DNA of 64,000 nucleotides from Lota lota (GCA_026745465.1 JACYXH010000473.1:72501-136500); one strand, 5' to 3'; positions 26,064 to 37,958 are shown, counted from the first letter of the stretch. Notes: generated by a model from the letters alone, not told the origin. A program made the numbers and translations.

Positions 26064-26085
26064 GTATGGAATTTTGGGAATATGC

Positions 26086-26086
<1 letters not shown>

Positions 26087-26166
<80 letters not shown>

Positions 26167-26216
26167 TGTGTATGTGAGAGAGTGAGAGAGAGCGAGAAAG
26201 AGAGAGAGAGAGTGCA
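26087..26216. repeat. Compound (GT)n-(GA)n
   Basis: A 73-bp GT array, then GTAT steps, then a GA-rich tail. Confidence 0.95.
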
Positions 26217-26624
26217 TGCTTGTATGTTTAAGTGCCTGCGCGTGCCCCAGAATGTCTTCCGTACGTGCACCTTCTTTTTTTGTAAGCGTAGCCGTCTAAA
26301 GGTCTCTTTTGGAGGAGGCGCAGCATCCGTTTGGAAGGCTTGGATGTTGAGTGCTATTGTTACGTGATTGTGATCAACGCCGTCCTATTTTATGTCCGCG
26401 ATGAATGTTCCCGATATTTGAAAAACACAGTGGTGTTGCGGTGGAGGATTACGATGCGAATTAATTGGACAGAATTTCATATTAAAAAAAATGACAGTTA
26501 GTGATAGCCTGCTCTTTGTTTTCCCACGCAGGTCATGGTGAAAATGCTCTATTGCAGTTTAATCTTGAGGGAAGGTCACTAATGGCATTACGACACGGTA
26601 TATTGTGCGTCTTTTTCTGGCATA

Positions 26625-26638
26625 GGGTCACGAGGTCA
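26625..26638 (+). promoter_or_regulatory. Perfect DR2 retinoic acid response element 5' of hoxa1a
   Basis: GGGTCA-CG-AGGTCA: both halves match RGKTCA exactly with a two-base spacer, the DR2 geometry bound by RAR-RXR. It lies about 1 kb upstream of the hoxa1a start codon and 3 kb downstream of the hoxa2a stop. DR2 elements are known around group-1 Hox genes such as mouse Hoxb1. Confidence 0.55.
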
Positions 26639-27737
26639 TATGTCTACCATAGAAAGCCACTCCAAGACATTTCAATTATGGATGTACACTCATCAGGTGA
26701 TTTGATTTGATAGCGAGCCCTGTCGCTGAAGTCAGCCCACGTATTACCCGAGGCATGAACGTTGGTTGCTGCTTGTCTTATTACGATTACGATTATTTAC
26801 CAAATAAACCATTATGAGATTGGTTTTAATAAAAAATAACTGCTGAAAAGACTAAAGGCAGGCGAACATGTGCGTAGGAGGGTGTTTTAGAAAAGCGTTA
26901 CAGTCGCATAGCCAATGAGCAGCACTCCAATCATCACACAGAGGAAGGCAGCAGAAAAAAGAGAGGGAGGGAGTGAGGGGTGAGAGGATGTCGGATAATG
27001 GATCTGCGCCCCTACTGGACATTTAGCCAAAAGGACATGGTACATGCCTTAACAAACCCATATTCAGTGTGATTATAAAGAGCAAAGTTTAAATGAGAAT
27101 TTTATAAAAGACCCACATTGAATATTCGACCCAAGAAAACGTATTAGGGCTAACATCGTAAGCATAAGTGTGCATAATAATATTGTAAGTGTATTATTTG
27201 TGTTGTGTTTTTGGTTTCCTCTGGGTTGCATTAAACGAAGTAAAGTATATATAGTGCAATGGCAGTACAGAGTAAATGTTTTGCTTTGGAAGGTAGTGGA
27301 GTATGACATACAATTAGCCCAGAATTGCACCAGCCTACCTGGTGAAGTGAAAGAGTAAATATATATTTTTTATGTATGTATGTATTTATTATTTATTATT
27401 TATTATTTATTAAACACATTAGTGTGGACTATTTCCCATAATAAGGACCTTTATAACTGGACCCCTATCGGTCTCTCTCCCCATCCCCCCTCCTCTCGCC
27501 AGCTGCTTCTGTACCCTAAAAAGAGTGCGTGGGCGCATGAATCCCTGGCTGCTCCAAACTTTTTGCAACCCTTCGGCAGACCTCGGAGCTCCGAGCCCTT
27601 TGTGTGAGCACATGCGCAAAGAAAAGGCGCGCTCTCTCGGAATGATTTTGTTACTGGTCCTTAGTTCGTCAGTCATTATTGGTTCGAGATTTCTGTAGGG
27701 ATAGTACTAAAAGAATACGCACGTGCGCGCACCCACG

Positions 27738-27753
27738 CACGCACACGCCCACA

Positions 27754-27834
<81 letters not shown>
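27738..27834. repeat. (CA)n microsatellite
   Basis: About 90 bp, nearly pure. Confidence 0.95.
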
Positions 27835-27837
<3 letters not shown>

Positions 27838-28015
27838 CCCATGTTCGACAAATATGTTCAGACAGTCAATGGTTGCTGCTTATTGTTTCCAGAATATTCG
27901 ATAAACCAGATACTGGACGCTGATAAACATACTCACAAGGATGTTGACTTCAGATGTGTAGATGAGTACATGAATCGAACACAGTGGGTTTGCAACTGGT
28001 GGTTGTTAGCTTTTT

Positions 28016-28110
<95 letters not shown>
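28016..28110. repeat. (CA)n microsatellite
   Basis: About 93 bp of pure CA, 180 bp from the preceding array. Confidence 0.95.
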
Positions 28111-28557
28111 ACACATACATTCTGCGAAGTCACTATATTTCCATTAATCAAAACATTTGCTACACTTCAGTAATATCCCCACTACATTGCTGTCCATTGC
28201 AGTACAAGCAAGGAAACCGGCTATTTTATTTACATTATCACACTCTATGAAAATACCCAACATACCTGTACAATTTCCACCAGATAATGTATTCTTTTTT
28301 GATGAAAGTTTACAAGGGAAAATAAATCGGCCTCCTATGCAATCTGTTTTGAATTACCCCACTATTAACAACTGAGGAGGGATGCAGTCTTAGCTTGGGT
28401 GGGCCGCTACCGCTACCACCACTCTCGCCGCGCGATCTGTGTTTAAACAAGCTATAAAAATGAATTATTGCCGAACGTACGCCGAGCCTCTTCCTTTTTT
28501 CTCGTGGCTATGGGGAGAAGCATATGAGAATGTAAGAGGGTTTTTATTTGTGCACAT

Positions 28558-28610
28558 TACGTCACAATTGCTCTCTGTCCGTCTCATTCATGCCACGGCT
28601 TGATTTATGA
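28558..28610 (+). promoter_or_regulatory. CRE-like and consensus PBX-HOX motifs between hoxa1a and hoxa2a
   Basis: TTACGTCAC (28,558-28,566) and TGATTTATGA (28,601-28,610, full TGATNNATKR match) occur in a unique, CG-containing block (28,380-28,720) flanked by AT-rich DNA, suggesting a conserved regulatory block. Confidence 0.35.
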
Positions 28611-29107
28611 GCTCGCGAAGGCAAACACCCGAGCCCGTGCTCGCGGGCGCATGCCCCCCCGTGCTAAAGAGTTGTGCGCCACGAACATTCTTGCTAGCTA
28701 AGTGGTTCTAGCCTACTTATACTCGATAGAGTTTGGATGTTTTCAATAAATGCTTTGAACGTATTTGTTGTGGGTTTGCTGGGCCAATAATGTTTTGTTG
28801 TTGTTGATAGCCCTACATTTTTTTTTTTTAAATACTATGCTATTCTAATAGCATTACATTTAAACACCAGTCAATTTAAACGAACACAAATATACCACTT
28901 TCCTTTGTTAATTAAATTTAGAGGATATGATTAGGCATCTTTATAATGCCCTATTTGCAACTAAACGTTTTCAAAATTTCTTTGTTATGGGCTATTATTA
29001 TTATAGCATGGCCTGTTCGAAATAGTCTTTTTTTGTTTTGCTATTATATTAAAATTTATATTTGTAATAACTATGTATATACAAAAGCATACAAGCGAAT
29101 TATACTA

Positions 29108-29113
29108 TTTATT
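29108..29113 (-). terminator. Candidate hoxa2a poly(A) signal
   Basis: A minus-strand AATAAA about 520 bp downstream of the stop codon in AT-rich DNA, where such hexamers are common by chance. Confidence 0.25.
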
Positions 29114-29630
29114 TAATTGTTAAACCGTAAGCCGTAAATAATTATCTCTGTAACGCTGTATAAATATAACTATTTTGCATGAGGTCATTGGGTGTTAGTC
29201 AATCACATTACAATATTAATACTTAAAAAAAGATCAGAAAACAGAACAAATATAAGGGCAAGAGAAAAAAGAGACACACGAAAAGGTATTTGTAGCAAGT
29301 TAATTGTATTCTAAAAAAAATATCGAAGACATTGGAGCTATACAAAAATAAAAATTACCAGGATCCATTGGCCTAATATTTTCATATATTTCCCATACAC
29401 TCAGAAATTCTATTTAATGAGAACAATTTGTAATGGTAACTATATGACCTGTTGTTGTTTTTAATGTTAAATTATATACTTTCTTCCTTACCTTGGTTTA
29501 ATCTCCATGTTTAATATAATTAATAACTGTTCCGGATATACAGAACCAGAAACAGAACTAACATTATAGTTAATACTATCACAGCCTGGCTGCACCGTCC
29601 CTGATGAAACGCGTTCTTGATTGAATTCAC

Positions 29631-31405
29631 TTAATAGTTTAGATGCTGCAAGTCGATCGTAGTAAGAGACTCCGAGAAAAAATAGAAGCTGTCCGTAGAT
29701 ATGTCCACTGGACTGTCCAGTGATTCTGACAAGTCTGGCGAGGCTGCATCGGAGAGCTGAAGGCAAGAATCCGAAGAGAATGCTTGGAAATCGTGTATAG
29801 AAAGATCCAGGCTTGTGGGACAGTCACCATTGTCCGGGCCAGATGCAGAGCCGAGGCCTATTGTTGACATGCCGCCTGGAACAGTGGGTGACGGGTTGGA
29901 GAAATGTTTAAGATTTTTGTCATTGCTGTTCAGTGGCGAAACAGTAAAGCTCGTAACCTCGCTATTGTGCGGGCCAACATTCTGGAGCTGTTGCGTGGAA
30001 CCGAGCGGGTTTAGCTGAAAAGAGCAGGTATCTCTCTCCAGCAGGGCCCCGCTCCCAGGGTTACAACTCTTCTCGTACATGGATCCCTCGTCGTCCTCGT
30101 CGCTGTGGATGCCGTCCTCGGAGCCGGGCGCTTTGCCCTCTCCGTTGTGGTTCTCTTTGCTGTGGTTCTGACGCTTGTGCTTCATTCGTCGGTTTTGGAA
30201 CCACACTTTCACCTGTCTCTCGGTGAGGTCCAACAGGGCTGCTATCTCGACTCGCCTCGGTCTGCAGAGATACTTGTTGAAGTGGAATTCCTTCTCGAGC
30301 TCCAGCAGCTGTGTGTTAGTATAGGCTGTCCTCAGTCGTCGGGAGCCCCCACCTCCGCCACCACCACTCTCCAGAATCTCAGGCGAGCCTATAATAACAA
30401 CAGCAGCACCATAAATTAGTGGGATATTAAAGCAAACTAAAGCACGCAGTTAGGGCTATAAAACACGGTCGGTATAAACTACTAGAGGGTAGTTGACAAC
30501 TCATTGGTTACTGCAGCAAAATGGCCGCTGGGTCCGCAAACACAGCATACGTTTACACAGATTCGGTGGTCTTATATTTGAGAGCGATCCACATTGGATA
30601 CCACATTTTACGCGCAGAGGAAAAAAAAGTAAAACAATTAAAATGTGTGCTTTAAAGACAATGGCGCCTAGAAGTAGAGTGTGGATCTAATGAATGTTCC
30701 AGCTGCCCTTCTCGGCAAAAGCACTCCATCACTCTTCATTACTGTCACATATCAAAACTCTGGCAATGCTAGGCGGTGAAGGGGCAGCGTTGAAATCAAA
30801 TAAATCATAGTACAGTAGCTTACACAGCTTCACCCATAGGATTGTTTCCATTATTGAACAGCGAAGTTAAATACAACTATGATTGTCACAACCAGGAGTT
30901 CCCTTAGCATATGCCTTTTTGGGATTGGGCCTTTACTCTTGGGCTCCAACTTAGCAACAGATAGTTAATAAACACCACACTTTACCACACTGTTTTTTTC
31001 TAATTATATTCCTAATTTGTTTTATTTAAAAAATCACCCACCTTTTGGCGAGAAGCACATAGGTCCATTCGATATTGTGGTGGCGGTGGAAGTTGGCATG
31101 TGGTTCTTCTTTGAGGCTTTCTTCTCCCGCATCCATGGGTACTCCGGGGGTAAGGAGGCTGTGGGCAGTGGACTGCATCCATCGGGGCTGTGCCTAGGCC
31201 GGCTGTGCCGCGGATGGCTGCCCGGGTTGAGGCTGGGAATGGTCTGCTCAAAAGGAGGAGGAATAAGTGTCGGGCGTGAAAGCGTCGAGCTCTTGATTGA
31301 TGAACTTTGAAATGAATCACCGACAGGGGGGAAAGATGTCAGGCACTCAGCAAGCGACGGCTGACTATTGATAAAACCGCTCTCTCGCTCGTATTCGTAA
31401 TTCAT
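29631..31405 (-). CDS. hoxa2a: Hoxa2a homeodomain transcription factor, two exons
   Basis: CDS is complement(join(29631..30388, 31042..31405)): 1,122 nt, 373 residues. The chosen ATG (31403-31405) gives the conserved [20 protein letters not shown]; an in-frame ATG 11 codons upstream lacks family support. EYPWM lies at residues 88-92. The 653-bp intron (donor GTGGGT, acceptor TTATAG) splits codon 122 after base 1. Eight glycines (130-137) precede the homeodomain, residues 138-197 (30162-30341), with W185 and N188 intact. The C-terminus keeps the HOXA2 block SCLQLSDA...SLDSPVDIS and ends [14 protein letters not shown]2 proteins end differently, which fixes the cluster as HoxA. Family role: selector of second pharyngeal arch identity and r2-r5 patterning. 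The frame is unbroken and both splice sites are canonical, so this copy looks functional, unlike the decayed hoxa2a of zebrafish and medaka. Confidence 0.97.
30742..30807 (-). promoter_or_regulatory. hoxa2a intronic PBX-HOX and MEIS/PREP site cluster
   Basis: Within the 653-bp intron, the minus strand has TGATTTATT (30,799-30,807), which fits the PBX-HOX core TGATNNATK. CTGTCA (30,742-30,747, plus strand) fits MEIS/PREP. The mouse Hoxa2 intron carries a rhombomere-4 enhancer built from such sites, so position and content agree; function is inferred. Confidence 0.4.
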
Positions 31406-31663
31406 CTCCACTCCCTGAGAGCCGAGGAAAGTTTGCACGAGTATTTTTATAAATGTGGCGGCTCAGTGAGAAAGAGAGAGAAAAAAACATTTAAAAAAAT
31501 CTTTTTTTTCCTATTTCAATGATTACGGCCGTGTGGGGACCGAGCTACTATTAAACTATTGAATTCATGGAGACAAGGTTGAAATTGGACCGAATTGCCT
31601 GTCACATGATTACTTCTGCCCAATGACAATTTAGTGTTTAATCAAAAGAAGCCACTGTCTGCC

Positions 31664-31673
31664 TGATTGATCC
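31664..31673 (+). promoter_or_regulatory. PBX-HOX-like site upstream of hoxa2a
   Basis: TGATTGATCC matches the TGATNNAT core of PBX-HOX composite sites and lies about 260 bp upstream of the hoxa2a start codon. A CACATG box lies 60 bp nearer the gene. Confidence 0.3.
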
Positions 31674-34617
31674 AAAAAAACTCTGGTGAAGACCGCCTTG
31701 CTCTGTGGGGACGACTGTTTTTATTTACATCTTTGTCCGTTCAGTTTATCCTCCTCTCGCTTCCCCAGTCCACTCCACTAATCTACAAAATGTTTTAAGA
31801 ATGGCTGACGCTCGGTATTACTGGGAAGTAGCTTGCGGGGTGCGCGGGCTCGTGCACTCCTCTTTCTCTTATTGTTAGAGAATGTCAGTCGAGAACGCCC
31901 CCACCACACACAAATCACACCAGTAGCTTTGCCTCATGCTAAGCCTGCGGTCATTAGCCAATCTAGCTATTCATAAAGGCGAGTCAAGCTGAAAGCCATA
32001 AAATAATCTCTCCACAAACGTACAGTAAGAATCTCTGACTCAGTGTTAGAGTGGCCATAGTAAATCTCACTATTCATCTGAGGTCCTATGCCTAAATATA
32101 GGTCATACAACTGCATAGCTCAGGCCTACACACCGAATTACATATTTCTCTCAAGACTGAAATGTGAGATGTGATATGGTCCCGACAGATCCATTGACCA
32201 TAAGAAAGGTCAATAACATTTCATCCAAATATTTAGCAGCAACATGTGAAAGATGTTGGCTACTAATATTGTCTAAAGCAAATAACCCACCATGCAAACG
32301 TTGTATTATTAAAGCAGGAATTGCATTGTGTGAATTTACAACCCAATTCTGTAAGAACACTGCATGTAGTAATACATGTGTAAATAACACAAAATGACAC
32401 AATAAAACAAATGGAGGTCAGCTACAATTTTCTCTGAATATTATTCAACTGCAGTCGCATAGGCTTCTTTACATGACAATTGAGGACTCTGACCCAGGAT
32501 AGATCCAGGCAAAGGTGTTTTGCACTAGCAATAGGTAAGAATCGTCTACTGAGGCATATTTGTAATTTGGACCTGAAACAACAATTTAGAAACAATTTTA
32601 CTTAAATAGGATGTAATGCTGATGGAGATTGTCTTTACCTATAGTCCAGCCCGCCATGTTCGGGTGTTATGACTGCCACATAATAATCTGGGAAAGCCAC
32701 AATTTAGGATGTTTTTTTAGCACGTTTTTTTCCCCAAAAAACTGAAATAGTGAGTGAGAAAGGGGAAGGAAGAGAAGAGGTAGGCCTCGTTCTGTTTATT
32801 GCTTATATACCAAACAAAGAGTCCTGGAAGCCTGCGCGCGATCAATCTTACTCGCCAAAAGGTCTGACAGCTCGGTGCCCTCAGAACACATTTAAGGCTT
32901 CTAACTCTCTCTCGGATCAAATGCAGCCAGGAAGTAGCGAGAAACACTGGTCACTCAGATTGGAAACAGTCTCTGTTCTCAGTAATAGGTGGCGTATAGC
33001 TGGAGGGACATCTTTAAATATTTTTATAAAAAATAATCGAACAACCTGGCGCAAGGATTACCTTGTGACGAGCTACATTGCGCACACGGTAGGTGGAGCA
33101 GAAACGGTGCTTTCCATTGTCAATGTATTCAGGGAATTCGTTGGTATTATTATTTTTTATTTTACGTTTACTCCATAATAGTGATTATAGGGCTAGAGTT
33201 GCTTTATTTTCGGGTTGAGATAAAGCAGCGTTGGGAATTGCAGCCTTTGTGTGCAAGAAGAGGGAGTGGGTGGTGGCATTCTGTGGATTCATGGTCGGCC
33301 TACACAGTTCGCCTAACAACGTTTTGGACAATTATAAGTGATGGGGAATATTATCAAATAAAAAAATACAAAATTGGCATAATTGTATTTCTGTGTGTAA
33401 CATGTGGGTTAGATATCGCTGTTTTGTTGTATTGGCGTGCATAACCTAATGTGTGTGTGCATGTTGGATCCAGATTTGGTCATATACATCATCTCTTTTC
33501 AAAGGCACACCATGGTTCAATTGTTCTAGGTTCCCCTGCTAACCATATGTTAGGGGCAGTAATGTTCATGCCCTGCAATATCAATCATTTTCAACGGAGA
33601 ACAGTTGCTACATCAAATGATGAGCAAGCCAAAGTGGAATATGTAACAATACATTTAAAACATAATTCAAACATCAACATAATTCAAAAGGCCCGAGTAA
33701 AGGACGAAAGAAGCGAGGCTCTGCCATTTGGAAATAATTTGCTGCGTAATTTAGGAGCCCCACAACAGAATGACAATTCTGAACGAATGTAAATGTTCTG
33801 GTACACAGGCTTCGTAGCTACATTTGGAAAATGCTGTAGGACTACAGTCGCCCTTTTCTTATGTCGCCTATAGCCTATTGAATTAGCATTGCCCTAAAAT
33901 ATGTTCACTTTGAATTGTGGACCGTATCTGATAACTTTGCTGATAGATTGTTGATGCATTTCAAATGAGATGCAGTTTTCTGCATTTACGTTGGAATTGA
34001 TAAACAATGAAGTAAATGGCGCTAGTGTTGGAATGCTGAGTCTTAGTAGCGTCTCAAGCATTTCTTTAACGCATCTCGACATTTCTTTTTTCTTTTTTTG
34101 TGATTTCTCATTGTGCTTCTTGTATTCTTGCAGATATTCCAGATGGACCTGGGAACCGTTTTGGATGTGCCCACGCAGTTAAGAATCCGGGGTGAAGGCT
34201 GCATGAGCGTTTTCAGGAGCTTAAGAATAGGCCTAGCTAAACATTGCCAGCCTTTTCTGTCGATGTAACAAAACGTTGTGTAATTTCATTTCAACCAAAT
34301 AAATAAACGTTTTCTTGATACACACGTGCAAATTCGTTCCTTCATTTGAAATATTCCATTTCCATTTTGTGCTGTTTTAGCTTGGGATGCAAAACCTCAT
34401 ATCAAGACCTAAATCTTGCTATGAGCTACTTTCGTGGGTCTCCATATTTTTATATTAAATATTACATAAAATATTTAAATTATTAGTTTCAATATTTTGA
34501 CATTTTAATGCTTGTATTATTTTTTATTTCAATGTTTTACGCTGTCGGCCATTTAAGTAAACGTGTGCAACGTATCATATTAAGACTGAAGATAATCTCT
34601 ATATATCTCTTAATTCA

Positions 34618-34631
34618 TTTATTTATTTATT
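34618..34631 (-). terminator. Candidate hoxa3a poly(A) signals, tandem
   Basis: Overlapping minus-strand AATAAA copies about 945 bp downstream of the stop codon. If used, the 3' UTR would include the CA array at 34,800-34,920. Confidence 0.3.
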
Positions 34632-34799
34632 CAAACTGAAGCAGCATGGAATGTTTGAAATAAAAAAGAGGATATTTATTTCTCTCTGTTCAATAAAATA
34701 AATTGTTCATGTGTAACTTCCCACCCTTATTGCATGATTGATTGATTTTACATTCTTAGAGAAAAATAAAAACTCCTGCAAGAAACCAAAAAACATCAC

Positions 34800-34838
34800 A
34801 CGCACGCCTACGCACACACTCATACACGCGCACACATA

Positions 34839-34920
<82 letters not shown>
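34800..34920. repeat. (CA)n microsatellite
   Basis: An interrupted left part, then about 75 bp of pure CA in the presumed hoxa3a 3' UTR. Confidence 0.95.
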
Positions 34921-34923
<3 letters not shown>

Positions 34924-35334
34924 CCATAGCAGCGACCATAAAGTAGTCTGGTGCTGAGTAACTGATGGAAACTACAGGTAGGTCTATGAATTGGGACGGA
35001 TCGCTATACGCTCAATTACATCCTCCAAATAATACTAAACTAATCTATTTATCAAATAAAAAAATAAATAACATAAGAAGGTCAATATGAACAACACAAG
35101 CTGGGAGGGAGTGGGGTCATATGTAAGCTCAAGACCCTCCTTCTGAAAATGTATCCTTCCACACGTGCAACAAAATGCAAAACACAATTTCTTCAAATGC
35201 GGATAAATAAAACGACGGACAAATTCACATTAAAAATGTATAGCATAAAAATATGTTCATAATACCCTGTTTGATTGTTGACTTTAAAACAACAACGGCA
35301 AAAGATTAAATAGGCCTATGCATATAATGTTGCG

Positions 35335-35351
35335 CCCCCCCCCCCCCCCCC
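35335..35351. repeat. Poly-C run, 17 bp
   Basis: C homopolymer 220 bp downstream of the hoxa3a stop codon. Confidence 0.9.
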
Positions 35352-35571
35352 TCCCACCCACCCACTGCACAAATAATGCTTTTGTGGAACAATGACACAA
35401 GTAAATAGAGACGAATTCAAGCAAGCGTGATTATTTTCCTAAGCTATTTCACACAAAAAACTATAGAAAAAATAAAACAGAGAGAAAGAGGAAGCCACAA
35501 GGAGGTTGTTGAGAAAGAAATACATAATTTGTCTGGAAGTATAAGACAATGGGACGGGCTGCGCCACACCG

Positions 35572-36614
35572 CTACAGATGCGTCAGTTTGGGCGCTTCCT
35601 GAATTCTTCCCTGAGAATAGTGCGGCGTAAGGTCTGTGTATGTCGGGTTCGGATCACACACTCCATGGTGGTGACTGTTGGTGCCCATTGTGATTGCTCC
35701 GTTATAGTCCATGTTTGCGGACGGCGGGTGCGAGAGATGTGTCAGACCGAACACGGAGGGCCCAGAGTTGGATATTGAATCGATGTAGCCTCCGCCAACA
35801 TACACAGGGCTGCCCTGCATGTGCGTCCCGTAGTTGCCATTGCCTTGGAGAGGGTGCGCGTCATACTCGGGCGTGGCCGAGTCCGTCCCAGCATACCTCT
35901 TCTGGGAGGGCGGGCAGTTGTTCAGAGAGCTGTTCAACGGAGTGGGATATGACGTCGGAATACCGTATGCATTTTGGTGGGGTTTGTTGTACGACGTCGG
36001 CGACTGGGATTCATAAGGAACACTGTTGACAAGAGAATGCATAGAGTTGAGGTATCCTCCTCCTCCACCATTAGCGGAACCTGGCCCCACGGGGCTGCGC
36101 GGGGACTGGCCGCCAGGGGAGGGCATCATCCCCACCCCCTTCTGATCCTTCTTGTATTTCATCCTGCGGTTCTGGAACCAAATTTTAATTTGTCTCTCGG
36201 TGAGGCTTAGCAAGTTGGCCATCTCCACCCTCCGCGGCCGACAGAGATAGCGGTTGAAGTGGAACTCTTTCTCGAGCTCCACCAGCTGGGCGCTCGTGTA
36301 AGCTGTCCGCGCCCTCTTCGACGCTGCCGACCCCGGTGGACTCTTGTCTCCGGGGCAACTCTCTACTGTTAGGGCGGGAAAGTGAGAGTATGTTAGTCAA
36401 TAATACATTACACCCTGCACACATGCGCGCACATGCACCCCCCCCCCGCGTGCACGCACACACACACACGCACAAACACAAACAGAGAGGAACATAAAGC
36501 AAGGGAGGGTACTAACCGTGAGGTTTGCAAGAGTGTGGGGCGCAGAGAAACGGATAATATTCTTTAAAGATAAATACGCTCGGCTTGATTACTCAAACAT
36601 AACCTGAATCATAT

Positions 36615-36686
<72 letters not shown>

Positions 36687-37910
36687 ATGCACGCTTGGGC
36701 TTGCACATTACTACTATCATGAGGTTTTGATAAATCCTCTTCCTGCTGTTAAACACCGTGGTTATCTACAGGGTTCCACTAAGCCAATTAACAATTAAAA
36801 TATAGTCCGCGTGGAAGGGCCTTTTTCACGTTGATACTAATCACACATCACAAAGATACACCCGACACCGCCACGAGTTGTAGCCTATAAAAATTCGTTA
36901 TGACAAAACATGACCTCAAAAAAGCCACTTGGAAGCCATTTGACCCCCATCTCTCCCTGTAGCCCATGGTAGTAGCGCGTGTAATGGGAACACATGCGTT
37001 ATGTATTCCTCAGGGTACATAAAGTTAGCTCCCATTGCTCGCAACCGACAAGCCTCACCTTCCAGGCTGGAATCTGGCTGCAAAAGCAGAGAGGTGTTAG
37101 TATGGCAGACTGCCAAGCCCTATAACACATTTTTACCGGCCGCTGTGCAAAATAAATGCACCATGATATGATATAACTCGTCTGCTTTATAAAGAAATAT
37201 TAATAAAAAAGGAGGGCTAAGTGAATCTAGCGAGAAGGTGGGCTGCGGGCTAATGTGCTTTCAATCTAGGACAATTACTAATATTATTAATTCGATTAAT
37301 ACCAATTAATCATCGATATATTTTGTATTGCTCAACTGCGTAATGAACTCAGACGTTAGATACTGTATTATGAAGACGGATTGGACTAATATTATTAGGG
37401 CAAAATTAATCTCATATCTTGTTTTTGTAATATCCTGACAATGTAGGTTAATATCTGTGAAAGGTTACAACAATCGCCTCGCTGTGATGACGTCACAGCA
37501 CGTTTGAAACCCAAATCTGCTCCGTTATAAGCTAATACACATTCCCCATTCCCAACTCCACAGCCACGCGATAACAGATGCGGGGGTCGTGGGAATCTAT
37601 CTGTGAACTGAAAGCTCCATGTGTAAACAAGTGCCTACCGCCCCACTCAGCAAGACCTCCACAAATGAAAATAACACTGTTTTGTTTGTTTATTGACACG
37701 CAGGGGGGGGGGGGGGGGGGGGGGGGGTGCTGTATAATGTTGTGTATTTACAGTAAGAGCGGGTCAAGTACAGGACAGAGGGAGAGACAACGTGAGTGAT
37801 TTGCTACAGATCAATCAGTACATTATAAATCACTAACACTGAATGATATCAATTGTTTTGTGTATCTGCAATTACTACACGTTGTGTGTAGTGTGTGTTT
37901 TTGTGTGCAG

Positions 37911-37958
<48 letters not shown>

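Larger units (their letters stand above)
25641..29630. other. hoxa1a-hoxa2a intergenic region
   Basis: About 4.0 kb. It contains the hoxa1a promoter, a DR2 element, three long GT/CA arrays, a perfect EGR-type site (27,527-27,535) and a CG-containing unique block at 28,380-28,720 with CRE-like and PBX-HOX motifs. The 28,730-29,500 part is very AT-rich and featureless. No coding exon is seen. A possible antisense first exon sits near 25,900-26,063. Confidence 0.6.
31406..35571. other. hoxa2a-hoxa3a intergenic region
   Basis: About 4.2 kb without a recognised gene. The proximal 300 bp upstream of hoxa2a has a PBX-HOX-like site and a CACATG box. A Krox20-like match lies at 33,264-33,272. A 142-codon plus-strand open frame (32,750-33,178) resembles no family I know and is probably chance. 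The right part (34,600-35,570) is the presumed hoxa3a 3' UTR and flank, with CA and C-run repeats. Confidence 0.55.

Noticed and set aside
32750-33178. A 142-codon plus-strand frame between hoxa2a and hoxa3a
   Set aside because: No domain, no splice context and AT-rich drift in its second half; probably a chance frame in hoxa2a upstream DNA.
36759-36775. ACCCTGTAGAT on the minus strand in the hoxa3a intron, identical to the seed end of miR-10
   Set aside because: The match is 11 bases only; the following bases diverge, no complementary star arm lies nearby, and miR-10 genes belong to HoxB, C and D clusters, not HoxA.
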